Shown here piece by piece: positions 25,480-35,374 of a stretch of 39,209 nucleotides of DNA. The notes beneath the pieces were generated by a model, which had not been told where the DNA came from, made no database searches, and saw nothing but the letters and a program-made list of their open reading frames with translations. The DNA comes from Planctomycetota bacterium (lineage in GTDB: Bacteria > Planctomycetota > UBA11346), in NCBI GenBank assembly GCA_028280785.1, contig JANQLF010000300.1, positions 1 through 39,209 of the forward strand. The letters are read 5' to 3'. The translations under genes were made by a program, and so were the position numbers. The first letter of the stretch is position 1. Each line of letters starts with the position of its first letter.

Positions 25480-28400
25480 GTGTCCGAAGCTGCAGAAAAT
25501 GAAGAGGAACAAAAGAAAAAGCAGGAATCGTCATCAGTCGATTCGGACGCTGACACCGTTCTTGATGGCAAGAAAGACGACAGCGCATCAACAGCACCAA
25601 CAGTCCACACACAACCATTAGATGATGCATCGCACTTTTCATCCGTCGATGCACAGGCAGCCACACGTATTAGTGATCGCATTGATAAAGTAGATCCTGA
25701 AGCAGCCACTCAAATCAGTGATCGCATTACACCTGGCACGCGCAGTACCATGATGATGGATAGCCGCATGACCCCGGCTACACGTCGCTCCTCAACCCAA
25801 GAATTAGAACTCGCAAAAATACCTCCACTCCCTGGTTATCGTTACACGAATTTTTTAGGACGTGGTGGCATGGGCGTGGTTATTCAAGCAACCGATACGC
25901 GCCTTGAACGCGATGTCGCGATTAAATTGCCCCTGCCACAATTTTTAGACGACCATCAATTTCGTGAACGCTTTTTGCGCGAAGCGCGTAGCGTCGCTGC
26001 ACTACGCCATCCAAATATTTGTCCTATTTATGATTTTGGTGAACATGGCGAGCAATTATATTTAGTATTGCCTTATATTGATGGCGGCACGCTTGAAGAT
26101 TGGCTCGATAAAAAACCGGATGCACGACAAAAAGCTGAAATGCTTGCTACCATAGCTGATGCTGTCGCTGCTGCGCATGCTGCAGATATTGTTCACCGTG
26201 ATTTAAAACCGATTAATATTCAAGTAGAACGAAAAACTGGTGCCCCCGTATTAATGGACTTTGGCCTCGCTAAACAAACTGCCGACGATAACGCCAGTTT
26301 ATTAACCCAAGATGGCCAAGTTGTTGGAACACCTGCATACATGGCACCGGAGCAGGCGCGTGGTTCACGTGACGTCGGACCTGCGGCAGATATTTATAGC
26401 CTCGGCGCTATTTTATATGAAATGCTGACTGAGCAGCGACCCTATTCAGGCGGTATGCGCCAAGTCCTCCTTGATCTAGAAGCTGGACCACCTCCACGTC
26501 CGAAAAAAGTAAAACCAAGCATTCACAGCGACCTTGAAACCATCTGCATGAAAGCCATGGAGCGCAGTCCTCATGATCGTTATGTAAGCGCCAAGGATTT
26601 AGCCGCTGATTTACGCCGGTTTGCCATTGGCGAATCCATTGTCGCTAAACGAGCCGGGACATTTAAACGCAGTTATAATTTTGCTAAACGACATAAATTA
26701 AGTGTCTCGCTCGCGTGCATCGCCTGCATTTGTGCCATCGCGGGAATTGTTTGGCTCGCTAATGAAACTGACCGCATTACGCAAATCAATGAGAAACAAA
26801 ACACACTTATTGAAATTCCTGATAAAGTATTGCTACAAGCAGCAGGGCGAGATCAAGCACTCACACTAATAGCGGAACTTAAGCAACTAGATAGTAAAAT
26901 TGCCAAAAAAGCACAAGATCGCCATTTCGAACGAATGGAAGAAATTTTCAAAGATGCTTTAAGCAAACCGCGTATTGACGATGATTTTTACCAACAACTA
27001 AAAACGATGGTTAGTGATATTAAAAATTATGATCAAAATGTTGCCGATATTCTCCTGAAGGAATTAAACGAAAGGCGCGAACAATGGGATACCGTTGCTC
27101 AACTACATGTTGAAGATGAACACTGGCACAAAATTGAAGGGCAATGGTATTCCGTTAATAAATCAGTCGGTGTTCAACACATACCGACACCTTTACGCAG
27201 TGATCGGCCACTGGAAATTCAGGCTACTTGGCCACGACGGCAAGAAACTGGGAAATGTGGATTGGCCTTAATACAGAAAAATCAAAAAATCTATAGTGTA
27301 CAAGTACGATTTCAGTCTGACCAGGTCATTAATGGAGATTTCTGGGAAATTTCTCTATATCGAGATAATCAGGTCCTAGCCAGTTGGTCAAGCAGAAAGC
27401 TTCAAGGAAAAAATCTACATATACGATTTCGGGTCAACAATGGTGATTGCCAAGTTCATGTTAATGGGACTTTATACCAACACCGCGACTTATTCCCTAT
27501 TAAATATAAAAATATCCAAGTCCTTGTCATTCAAGATACCAAAATTGCACTAAGTAAATTAGTTTTGCTTGAAAATAGCGGAGCAGTTAAACCGAGTAAA
27601 CTTGAAATTGGCGATGAGCTCTACTTGGAGAATAAATGGCAAGAAGCCATTCAAGCCTACTCACAGCAAGCACACGCTGTCGAAAATAAAGCTATTAAAG
27701 CTGAAGCTGAATACAAACAAGCAGTATGCCTCTACAAACTCGGTAACACTAAAGAATCTGAAGACCTGTTTTCTAAAATACTTAATTCTGAGCAAGGTGA
27801 ATGGAGCACTCTGGCTGGTTGTCAGTTATGGGCCTCGATGCTCGAACGTGGTGCGCATGATGAAGCTGAAGCAGTAGCGGCGTTACTCGACTTACACTAT
27901 GATCGCGCTGTTATTACCGCAAACCTCCCATTCTCCTTACGCACCCGTATTACACGCAGTTATTCACTTTCCTCTAGCGGCACCAAATTAATTACCCCAC
28001 AAACAAATAGGGTCGAACGACTAAAAAATTTATTACGCGTTTATGATATTTTATCAGCGGAACCGCGCAGTATTGGCTACACTAATTATGCTCTTCTCCG
28101 TGCTCTATTTTTTGAGAAACGTTATGACGAAGCTATTGAAGTGGCAAAAAATTATGTGCGTGAATACGGACATCAAGAAGTAAAGTGGTCATCACATATT
28201 ATCGAAGAGCTTTCATGGTTACTACGTTTAAAAGGGAAAGCCCAAGAAGCAAAAGAATTTATTGAACGCTATCAACAACGAACACCACAAGAAATAAGTC
28301 ATCAGATGCGCTTCGCCCCAGAATATGCCCGATGTCTCCTTGCGTTGGGTCAACATGAAGCCGCTAAAGAATTCTTAGATAACCTGGATCCTCAGCTTAT

Positions 28401-29166
28401 CGCTGATGGTAACACCTATGCAGCTTGGGCTGGAATCTATTGCTTACGTGCTGAGTTGGAATTAGGAAAAAATGATCGCATTGCCGCTTATCAGCAAGCC
28501 TTAAGCAGTACCTGGAAAAAAATGGATTCAAGGTCTATGAACCCATTCGACACTGGCTTCTCCTCAGTATTTACATTGATATGTGCAGAACACGAAGCAA
28601 ACCAAGAGGAAATAAACGCGGCCTTAAAGAAATTACTCATTCAATATTCAGGTAAAAGCGGTGATGGCAATACACTAAATGCGTTGTTACGAAATTTCAA
28701 AGTAGATCACAAAACCCTACAAACAATGTGGCAAACGGAACGAGGTAAAGCACTTGCCCATAAAATAATTTTCAGAACGCATGACCTTTATACTTGTACA
28801 CGAGGACCAATTTGCCTTTTCGTATATGCTTCAGCTTTACAAAAAATATTTCCCGATGGAGCCAGTGCCGATCAAGACCAATTACTATGGGAATTGATCA
28901 CTGATGGATTCGATGCATATCAACAGAAAAAAATTGATATGAAAACCATGTTTGGAATGGCCATGGCCTATAAAGGTATTACTGGCTCATTAGGCTGGGG
29001 AATTGCAGCTGAACGCTTGCCCAAGCACTTAGTTGGACCGGTCGCCTATGTACTTTCCATTCATTTCGAACACCTCAACAAAACATCAGATGCAGAACTA
29101 TTACGCCAACAAGCGAAAGAAAACGTTGGCGATAACGATATTCTCAAACGTCTATTGATAAAATGA
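25480..29166 (+). CDS. PknB-type Ser/Thr protein kinase with membrane segment, concanavalin-like and TPR regions
   Basis: A 1228-residue kinase. The N-terminal acidic/Ser-rich tail contains a repeat with 15-residue period, AATRISDRI (from 60) and AATQISDRI (from 75). The kinase domain has the glycine loop GRGGMGVV (127-134), K149, HRDLKPIN (D241, N246), DFG (260-262) and APE (289-291), so it should be active. A membrane helix follows (LSVSLACIACICAIAGIVWL, about 407-426). The outer part has helices, a beta domain typical of concanavalin-like folds (WHKIEGQWYSV to about 695), and TPR-like helices (YLENKWQEAIQAYSQQAHAV onward). The start is GTG, as an in-frame stop lies four codons upstream. 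This layout is common in planctomycete and lentisphaeral sensor kinases. Confidence 0.92.
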   Translation: MSEAAENEEEQKKKQESSSVDSDADTVLDGKKDDSASTAPTVHTQPLDDASHFSSVDAQAATRISDRIDKVDPEAATQISDRITPGTRSTMMMDSRMTPATRRSSTQELELAKIPPLPGYRYTNFLGRGGMGVVIQATDTRLERDVAIKLPLPQFLDDHQFRERFLREARSVAALRHPNICPIYDFGEHGEQLYLVLPYIDGGTLEDWLDKKPDARQKAEMLATIADAVAAAHAADIVHRDLKPINIQVERKTGAPVLMDFGLAKQTADDNASLLTQDGQVVGTPAYMAPEQARGSRDVGPAADIYSLGAILYEMLTEQRPYSGGMRQVLLDLEAGPPPRPKKVKPSIHSDLETICMKAMERSPHDRYVSAKDLAADLRRFAIGESIVAKRAGTFKRSYNFAKRHKLSVSLACIACICAIAGIVWLANETDRITQINEKQNTLIEIPDKVLLQAAGRDQALTLIAELKQLDSKIAKKAQDRHFERMEEIFKDALSKPRIDDDFYQQLKTMVSDIKNYDQNVADILLKELNERREQWDTVAQLHVEDEHWHKIEGQWYSVNKSVGVQHIPTPLRSDRPLEIQATWPRRQETGKCGLALIQKNQKIYSVQVRFQSDQVINGDFWEISLYRDNQVLASWSSRKLQGKNLHIRFRVNNGDCQVHVNGTLYQHRDLFPIKYKNIQVLVIQDTKIALSKLVLLENSGAVKPSKLEIGDELYLENKWQEAIQAYSQQAHAVENKAIKAEAEYKQAVCLYKLGNTKESEDLFSKILNSEQGEWSTLAGCQLWASMLERGAHDEAEAVAALLDLHYDRAVITANLPFSLRTRITRSYSLSSSGTKLITPQTNRVERLKNLLRVYDILSAEPRSIGYTNYALLRALFFEKRYDEAIEVAKNYVREYGHQEVKWSSHIIEELSWLLRLKGKAQEAKEFIERYQQRTPQEISHQMRFAPEYARCLLALGQHEAAKEFLDNLDPQLIADGNTYAAWAGIYCLRAELELGKNDRIAAYQQALSSTWKKMDSRSMNPFDTGFSSVFTLICAEHEANQEEINAALKKLLIQYSGKSGDGNTLNALLRNFKVDHKTLQTMWQTERGKALAHKIIFRTHDLYTCTRGPICLFVYASALQKIFPDGASADQDQLLWELITDGFDAYQQKKIDMKTMFGMAMAYKGITGSLGWGIAAERLPKHLVGPVAYVLSIHFEHLNKTSDAELLRQQAKENVGDNDILKRLLIK

Positions 29167-29718
29167 TTCTTCAAAACCAGTACCGGTTTTTAAATTTGGC
29201 GGCAAATGCCCAGACTCGTTAAAGGCGATAAATTTTTTCTCGCCATCTGCCTCTACCGCAAAGCGTGTAATCGATCCATGATAAATTGGCAGATCATGCC
29301 AACGCCCAAGTGGTATATTGAAAACCGAACAAACAAGTGCACGAATAATATTACCATGACAAACATATATATCATGTTGTTCTTGCTTTGAATATTTAAA
29401 ATAACGTCTAATTATTTTTTGAATTTGCTGCTTGGCATCTTGACGCCACTTCAGTGGGACATGTAAACCCGGTAAACCTGTTGGCAAGGCTTCGACAAGA
29501 ATCGGTGTGTGAATAATAGTTTCGACCTTTAATTTTTTCGCTAATATCTCAGCGCTCTCTTCGGCACGACTCAATGTGCTGCTGGTAATCGTATGGACTG
29601 GTATGTCCTTAAAATGCTTAGCCACTAAACGCGCTTGTTGCCGACCGCGTGCCGTTAATACACCGCCCTCATCACTTGCTGTATATTCTCCATGACGAAC
29701 AAAGTATAAAAATCGCAT
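29152..29718 (-). CDS. Histidine phosphatase superfamily protein (phosphoglycerate-mutase-like)
   Basis: A 188-residue enzyme with the phosphohistidine motif FVRHGEYT near the N-terminus and the second catalytic region YVCHGNIIRALV. It resembles small PGAM5/SixA-like phosphatases more than glycolytic mutases. The ATG at 29718 has AAGGAAACT directly before it; a longer in-frame reading to 29796 lacks support. It is convergent with, and overlaps by 15 bp, the giant kinase gene. Substrate could be a phosphoprotein or a small phosphoester; proximity to the kinase is suggestive but not proof of a partnership. Confidence 0.88.
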   Translation of the reverse strand: MRFLYFVRHGEYTASDEGGVLTARGRQQARLVAKHFKDIPVHTITSSTLSRAEESAEILAKKLKVETIIHTPILVEALPTGLPGLHVPLKWRQDAKQQIQKIIRRYFKYSKQEQHDIYVCHGNIIRALVCSVFNIPLGRWHDLPIYHGSITRFAVEADGEKKFIAFNESGHLPPNLKTGTGFEESFYQ

Positions 29719-29862
29719 AGTTTCCTTGAGTTGGCACAGACTATATAAGCCTGAAACGATACCAGGACCAGTCGTTTTAAATATGTGTAAGTGCAATACT
29801 CAGAAGGATTAAGAGAAGATTTTCAAAAAGCCTCTAGCACGATTGTTCATTTTACGTATCCT

Positions 29863-30270
29863 ATGTATATGCAACGCTTTGCAGGGATCGTTTTAGCTGT
29901 GTTTTTCGCACTGATGCATGTCGCACCAGCAGCCTTGACCTGTTGCCTGCAACCAAGCTGTTTGGACAGCACTGCTGCCAAGCAAGAAGCCAGTGCAAGC
30001 TGTTGCTGTACCGAAGCAGTCGAGTCACCTAGCCCTCATGATGGGCCCTGTGAGTTAATGCCACTACTTCAGTCCCCTGATTGGACCGTCAGTCAGCAAT
30101 CTAACGAGATTGAAGCACCAATCGTTCAATCTTATCTATTGCCACATTTTGTGGTCTCAGCACCACTATTCATAACAAATGAAGCAGTAGTTGAATTCAT
30201 TCCTCCACAGGATGAACCAGCACCACCTTTAGCATTGGTGCACAGCAGTACCATCGAACTACTTATTTAA
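29863..30270 (+). CDS. Small Cys-rich exported protein upstream of the ABC export cluster
   Basis: About 135 residues. A signal peptide (MQRFAGIVLAVFFALMHVAP) is followed by a cysteine-rich segment: C27, C28, C33, C47, C48, C49 and C63, in the order CC-x4-C, CCC and C, with H59 nearby. The rest is Pro- and acid-rich. Clustered cysteines in a short exported protein suggest metal or redox handling; I recognise no named family. The start could be the ATG at 29863 or 29869 or the GTG at 29791; none has a strong ribosome binding site, and the signal peptide supports the ATGs. It lies 72 bp before the membrane-fusion-protein gene on the same strand. Confidence 0.65.
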   Translation: MYMQRFAGIVLAVFFALMHVAPAALTCCLQPSCLDSTAAKQEASASCCCTEAVESPSPHDGPCELMPLLQSPDWTVSQQSNEIEAPIVQSYLLPHFVVSAPLFITNEAVVEFIPPQDEPAPPLALVHSSTIELLI

Positions 30271-30342
30271 ATATTCAATTCCAAACGCTTATTTAGACAG
30301 TCTTGATTAAAGTCTGTCCCATTTTCGTTATGGAGTTGGATC

Positions 30343-31740
30343 ATGAGTTCCAAACCAGATGCATTAGCATCATTATCACAACCAGACGCAACGGCGTCGC
30401 CTATAAAAAAGCCATCCTCAGCACCTATGCTGGTCAGCATTGGCGTCGTTGGTTTTTTATTATTATTCGCCATCGCGACTTGGGATGCTTGGTTCCCAAA
30501 ACGTGAAGTCAGCGTCGTTCGTGTTCACGCGCAACGCAGCACTGAACCACAAGCACAACAAAACATTGGTTCTGGAAACGTTGCCTTTCAAGCTGCTGGT
30601 TGGGTCGAAGCAGATCCACAAGAGACAAATATCACAGCATTAATTAGTGGTGTTGTTGCCAGCGTATCCGTAGTCGATGGGCAAGCGGTAAAACAAGGCC
30701 AAGAAATTGCACGATTAGATGACACAGATTTTAAAATACATTTAGCCAATGCCGAAGCGGAGCTAGCTGAAGCACAAGCACAAGTTGACACTGCAAAGGA
30801 ACAAATCGCTGTTGCCCAAACACATGTTAATGCACATGATTACCACCACGCTGTCGCTGAAGCAGTTATTGCCCAACGCAATGATGAAGCAAAACGACTT
30901 ACCGACGCAGCCTTATCAATTAGCGAAGGCGACCGTCGCCAAGCACAATTAGCTTTAGCGACAGCAAAAGCGCGCCTCGACGCGGTACACAGTGACTTGT
31001 CCATCCAAGAAGCTACGGTTAAGGAACGACAAGCCCAATTAAAAATACGTGAAGCCCAATTACAAAAGGCTACTGTCAAACGCAATAAAGCCAAATTAGA
31101 TCTTGAACGCTGTATTATTAAAGCGCCGATTGAAGGCACTATTCAAGAGTTATTTGCACGACCAGGCCGCAAACAAATGTTGAGTTCCGATAACGTCCAT
31201 TCAACAACCGTCGCTACCTTGTATAATCCGAAAAAATTACAGGTGCGCGTAGATGTTGCCCTTGATGATACGGCTGGCTTATTTATTGGGCAGAAAACAA
31301 CTATCACATGCAATGCACTTCCAGGTCAAACGTTTACCGGAGAAGTCACACGATTACTCGGCATCGCAGACATAGCACGCAACACGCTTCAAGCAAAAGT
31401 ACGCATCGATAATCCAGTCGAACTTTTGCGCCCTGACATGCTGGTTAAAGTTCAATTCCTAGGCACTAAGCAAGAGAATGCAAAACAACCAGCACAGACA
31501 TCGAATGTTCAATGTTTTTTACCCAAAAATTTAGTTAACGTTAGTAATAGCGAGACCGATGTTTGGATAGTCGATGAACATAATACAACACAACGACGTC
31601 GCATTCGTGTTGGCACAATAAATAATACGCATGCATTGATAAGTGACGGCCTCCATCCTGGCGAATGGGTTGTTGTCAATGCCCCCGCTGATCTTTCCGT
31701 CGGTGAACAGGTTACGGTCAAGGAGATTGATCATGACTAA
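30343..31740 (+). CDS. HlyD/MacA-like membrane fusion protein of an ABC exporter
   Basis: A 465-residue periplasmic adaptor. A membrane anchor ([19 protein letters not shown], about 29-47) is followed by the first lipoyl half ([20 protein letters not shown], 99-118), a long alpha-helical hairpin of Ala/Gln/Glu-rich coiled coil (about 132-255), the second lipoyl half ([20 protein letters not shown]) and beta-barrel/membrane-proximal domains. GGAG is eight bases before the ATG. Its last eight bases overlap the ATPase gene. With the ATPase and two permeases it forms a MacAB/DevBCA-like set; an outer-membrane channel is not encoded in the window. Confidence 0.92.
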   Translation: MSSKPDALASLSQPDATASPIKKPSSAPMLVSIGVVGFLLLFAIATWDAWFPKREVSVVRVHAQRSTEPQAQQNIGSGNVAFQAAGWVEADPQETNITALISGVVASVSVVDGQAVKQGQEIARLDDTDFKIHLANAEAELAEAQAQVDTAKEQIAVAQTHVNAHDYHHAVAEAVIAQRNDEAKRLTDAALSISEGDRRQAQLALATAKARLDAVHSDLSIQEATVKERQAQLKIREAQLQKATVKRNKAKLDLERCIIKAPIEGTIQELFARPGRKQMLSSDNVHSTTVATLYNPKKLQVRVDVALDDTAGLFIGQKTTITCNALPGQTFTGEVTRLLGIADIARNTLQAKVRIDNPVELLRPDMLVKVQFLGTKQENAKQPAQTSNVQCFLPKNLVNVSNSETDVWIVDEHNTTQRRRIRVGTINNTHALISDGLHPGEWVVVNAPADLSVGEQVTVKEIDHD

Positions 31741-32410
31741 TTTTATCGTTGCCGAAAAAATAACCAAAACATTTAAAAAAGGCAATGTCGAAGTTACTCC
31801 GCTTAAAGATTTAGACTTAACAGTCGAACAGGGTAAATTTGTTTCTCTGATGGGTCCGTCAGGCAGCGGCAAAACCACCCTGCTTAATTGCATTGCTGGG
31901 ATCGACACCATCACCAGTGGACGTCTCATCGTCAATGATGTGGAGATCAATAAACTTTCACGCTCAGCATTAACCAAATGGCGTGCGCATAATCTTGGTT
32001 ATATATTTCAACTCTATCACCTAGTGCCGGTATTAACTGCCTATGAAAATGTGGAGCTTCCACTGTTTTTACATAAAATAACTCGGCAAGAACGTCGCCA
32101 ACGTGTAGCTACCGCACTTGAATTAGTCGGCTTAAGTGACCGCGCTGATCATTTTCCTCGTCAGTTATCGGGTGGCCAAGAACAACGTGTCGCGATTGCC
32201 CGTGCCTTAGTTGCCAATCCACCACTCTTAGTGGCTGATGAACCAACTGGCGATCTCGATAAAGAATCCGCATTGCAAATCTTAGATTTACTACGACGCC
32301 TCTGTGATGAACACGGTAAAACTATTTTAATGGTTACACATGATGCAGAAGCAGCTGCTAAAGCTGATGAACAAATTCACCTCAATAAAGGTCAATTGGT
32401 TACAGCATGA
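31733..32410 (+). CDS. ABC transporter ATPase, LolD/MacB-type
   Basis: A 225-residue stand-alone nucleotide-binding subunit. Walker A is GPSGSGKT (41-48), the Q-loop glutamine is Q93, the signature is LSGGQ (145-149), Walker B ends [10 protein letters not shown] with E170, and the switch histidine is H203 (MVTHD). All catalytic elements are intact. The ATG at 31733 has AGGAG directly upstream and overlaps the fusion-protein gene by eight bases; a longer in-frame reading runs through that gene and is not real. It overlaps the first permease gene by four bases (ATGA), so expression is coupled. Confidence 0.95.
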   Translation: MTNFIVAEKITKTFKKGNVEVTPLKDLDLTVEQGKFVSLMGPSGSGKTTLLNCIAGIDTITSGRLIVNDVEINKLSRSALTKWRAHNLGYIFQLYHLVPVLTAYENVELPLFLHKITRQERRQRVATALELVGLSDRADHFPRQLSGGQEQRVAIARALVANPPLLVADEPTGDLDKESALQILDLLRRLCDEHGKTILMVTHDAEAAAKADEQIHLNKGQLVTA

Positions 32411-33555
32411 TTATTGATCTCAGCACCCTTGCTCTGAAACAAGTGTGGCGCCATCCGGTGCGCTCATTGCTCACCATTTTAGGTGTCGCATTGGGTATGT
32501 TTTTATTCACTACCGTTGAAACCATGCAACAGTCATTAAAAAACGCGACGGAATCAAAGGCAACAGATACCACTCTCATCGTATATCGTGAAAATAGATT
32601 TTGCCCATTTACCAGTCAGCTACCACAACATTATGCCCGACAAATCAGCAATATACCACATGTACAAAGTGTTATCCCGATAAAAGTCGTAGTGAATAAT
32701 TGTGGTACCAGCTTAGATGTAGTCACTTTTCGAGGCATTCCTACTGACGATTATGATGCCTTCGCCAATGATAGTATAAAAATTATTGAAGGTAGTCTTG
32801 ATGAATGGCATAAACGCTCTGATGCTGCCCTACTTGGTGAAGTACTTGCCCAACGCCGTGGCTTGCACATAGGTGACCGCTTTGATGCGGCTGGTGTCAC
32901 TATCACCGTTGCTGGTATCATTGCTTCAAATCGACCAATAGATCGTGATGTTGCCTATGTTCATCTTGATTTTTTACAACAGCAAGCACGTGGTGGTCTA
33001 GGAATTGTTACTCAATTTAATGTTCAGGTAGATAATCACCGACACCTCGAAAATGTAGCCCAATCTATTGACTCTTTATTTGAAAATGACCAAGAACCGA
33101 CACACACACGACCCGAGAAAGCCTTTGTTGCACAGACTGCCAAAGATTTAGTTTCTTTAATTGGTTTTACGCGATGGGTCGGGATAGGTGCCGTCATTGC
33201 TGTCCTAGCACTAGTAACCAATACCGTATTATTAGCCATTCGCAGCCGCGTCACTGAACATGCTATATTACAAACATTAGGATTTGGTGACTTTGACATT
33301 GCTTGCATCGTTTTAATTGAGGGTTTGTTATTCGGACTTTTAGGCGGCATACTTGGTGTCGGCCTTGCTAGCCTCAGCATGCACCTTGGTGCTTATACTA
33401 TTGCCAGTGAAGGCATTTCGTTGGTCTTAACACCAAGTTTATCGACTCCATTTTATGGCGTACTTATGGGTGTCATGCTCGGCATCGTTGCTGCGATAAT
33501 ACCAGCCTGGCAATCAACACGACAGTCAATTGTCACCAATTTGAGGATGACATAA
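32407..33555 (+). CDS. FtsX/MacB-like ABC permease, first subunit, with periplasmic cysteines
   Basis: A 382-residue permease with one N-terminal helix ([20 protein letters not shown]), a large periplasmic core domain and three C-terminal helices ([57 protein letters not shown]), the FtsX/MacB layout. The periplasmic part carries C66 (ENRFCPF) and C99 ([16 protein letters not shown]), which look like a conserved pair in this subfamily and could form a disulfide or a metal site. It overlaps the ATPase by four bases and is directly followed, with no gap, by a second permease, so the transporter is probably a heterodimer. The exported substrate is unknown. Confidence 0.92.
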   Translation: MIIDLSTLALKQVWRHPVRSLLTILGVALGMFLFTTVETMQQSLKNATESKATDTTLIVYRENRFCPFTSQLPQHYARQISNIPHVQSVIPIKVVVNNCGTSLDVVTFRGIPTDDYDAFANDSIKIIEGSLDEWHKRSDAALLGEVLAQRRGLHIGDRFDAAGVTITVAGIIASNRPIDRDVAYVHLDFLQQQARGGLGIVTQFNVQVDNHRHLENVAQSIDSLFENDQEPTHTRPEKAFVAQTAKDLVSLIGFTRWVGIGAVIAVLALVTNTVLLAIRSRVTEHAILQTLGFGDFDIACIVLIEGLLFGLLGGILGVGLASLSMHLGAYTIASEGISLVLTPSLSTPFYGVLMGVMLGIVAAIIPAWQSTRQSIVTNLRMT

Positions 33556-34707
33556 ATGTTACCCCTCGACTACGCCGCACGCAATTGTCTACGATCACCG
33601 AGCCGTTTACTGCAATTAATTATTGGCTCTGCTCTCGTTGTACTTCTCGTCTGTTTTGCTTCAGCCTTTGGTCGTGGCATGGACAAAAGCATGCAAAGCA
33701 GCGGTGATGAACGAAATATAATTATTTTAGGCAGTGGCAGTGAAGAAAGTGTCGAGCGCAGTGAAGTTGCGATGAGCAGCGAAGGCATCATTGAAGCAAG
33801 CATTCAAGGAATTGCCAAAGACCTAGATAGCTATGCCGTTTCAGGTGAAATTTATTATAATGGATTAATTAAAATTAATAATGGCATTGAGGCTCAAGCA
33901 ATACTACGTGGAGTTACCGAGCGAGCTCTCCAAGTACACCAACAAGTTCGATTAACCAATGGTCACTGGCCTGGTCCTGGTGAAATAATTGTTGGCGCAC
34001 GTGTTCATCAACGTCTCGCTATTGATCCAGATTCGTTAACCATTGGAAAATATATCGAATTTGAACAAGACCGCTATCGTATCAGTGGCACTTTTGTCGC
34101 GCCAAATACCGTGCTCGAAGCAGAAATCTGGATGGACCGCCAAGATATCATGACTGGCACCCAACGGGAATCATTAAGCTGTGTAGTCTTACGCTTAGAT
34201 CAAGCGAGTTTCAGCGACGTTGAGTATTTTACTAAAACGCGTTTAGACTTAGAGCTAATCACGCTAAAAGAATCCGAATATTATGAGCAATTATCTAGTT
34301 TTTATCAACCAATTAGCTTTATGGCTTGGGCAACGGCATTATTGATTGCGGCCGGTGCTGTTCTCGGCGGCATTAATACGCTGTATGCTGCATTTGCTGC
34401 TCGACAACGTGAACTCGCCACATTGCAAGCAATCGGTTATTCGAGGCTCGTTATTTTTATCAGTTTATTACAGGAAAGCCTGATGGCCGTCTTAATGGGT
34501 ACTATGCTAGCATTAACCATAGGCCTATTTCTCATTCATGGTTGGAGCATTTCATTCGCCAGTGGTGTGTTCACGCTGGACTGGGACGCCCATATTTTAT
34601 TACTTGGGCTGCTTGCCGGTTTGTCACTTGGAATTGTTGGCACCTTTGCACCAGCATGGCGCTGTCTTGCACCTAATCTTACCGCTAGCTTAAGAGGGCT
34701 GGCTTAA
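33556..34707 (+). CDS. FtsX/MacB-like ABC permease, second subunit
   Basis: A 383-residue permease of the same layout: N-terminal helix (LLQLIIGSALVVLLVCFASA), periplasmic domain (about 45-245) and three C-terminal helices (MAWATALLIAAGAVLGGINT; a helix around LLQESLMAVLMGTMLALTIG; HILLLGLLAGLSLGIVGTFA). It has no counterpart to the cysteine pair of its partner, so the two subunits have diverged in function. The ATG follows the TAA of the first permease without any spacer. ABC heterodimer with the preceding gene is inferred from order and matched topology. Confidence 0.92.
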   Translation: MLPLDYAARNCLRSPSRLLQLIIGSALVVLLVCFASAFGRGMDKSMQSSGDERNIIILGSGSEESVERSEVAMSSEGIIEASIQGIAKDLDSYAVSGEIYYNGLIKINNGIEAQAILRGVTERALQVHQQVRLTNGHWPGPGEIIVGARVHQRLAIDPDSLTIGKYIEFEQDRYRISGTFVAPNTVLEAEIWMDRQDIMTGTQRESLSCVVLRLDQASFSDVEYFTKTRLDLELITLKESEYYEQLSSFYQPISFMAWATALLIAAGAVLGGINTLYAAFAARQRELATLQAIGYSRLVIFISLLQESLMAVLMGTMLALTIGLFLIHGWSISFASGVFTLDWDAHILLLGLLAGLSLGIVGTFAPAWRCLAPNLTASLRGLA

Positions 34708-34753
34708 TGACAATCAATCACTACAACTATAAACAATACCTAGGAGTATTATT

Positions 34754-35350
34754 ATGAAATACATGATTCCCCTCTCGCTTATTTTCTGCTGCATTTTTAT
34801 GATCAGCTGCGGTGACGAAAAAGCTCCCGAAAAAGAGCCCGTTGCACCAAGCAGTGAATTTTCAGCACTGAAGCACCTGTCGCTGAACGCTAAACCTGAA
34901 AACGTTCAAACCATTAGTGCATTGAAAAAATCAGAGATCAAAGCCGGTGAACAAGTGACGCTTCAAGGCCGAATTGGTGGTTCTGGCAACCCTTTCGTAA
35001 CTGATTATGCAGCTTTTATGTTAGCTGATGATACCATTTTAGCCGCTTGCGATATTTCTGATGATGATCACTGTGCAAAGCCATGGGATTATTGCTGCGA
35101 AGACAAATCAAAAATTAAATCAAATATCATTACTGTACAAGCAGTCGATGATAATGGAAAAGTTATTAAATCGAAAATAGATGGCTTAGATGGCATCAAA
35201 GCAGGTAGTTTTGTTGTCGTTTCAGGCGCAATTGCTGAAGGTAGTAATCAAGACAATTTGATCGTCAATATAAGTGGTCTTTACCACGACTCATCACGTA
35301 AGATTAAAAAATCACATGATCACAAGCACGATCATGATCACAAACATTGA
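34754..35350 (+). CDS. Cys/His-rich lipoprotein, last gene of the ABC export cluster
   Basis: A 198-residue protein. The signal peptide ends FMISCGDEK, with C19 as probable lipidation site, and AGGAG precedes the ATG. The core has a strand-rich pattern (EQVTLQGRIGGSGNPFVTDY) suggestive of an OB-like fold and a cysteine cluster C99, C107, C114, C115 around CAKPWDYCCED. The protein ends with an 11-residue His/Asp/Lys tail (HDHKHDHDHKH, 188-198), a typical metal-binding tail. It follows the second permease by 46 bp. It probably serves the transporter as an envelope substrate-binding or metallochaperone component; that is inference, and the family has no name I know. Confidence 0.8.
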   Translation: MKYMIPLSLIFCCIFMISCGDEKAPEKEPVAPSSEFSALKHLSLNAKPENVQTISALKKSEIKAGEQVTLQGRIGGSGNPFVTDYAAFMLADDTILAACDISDDDHCAKPWDYCCEDKSKIKSNIITVQAVDDNGKVIKSKIDGLDGIKAGSFVVVSGAIAEGSNQDNLIVNISGLYHDSSRKIKKSHDHKHDHDHKH

Positions 35351-35374
35351 CATCATCATATTAATTGAATTGAC

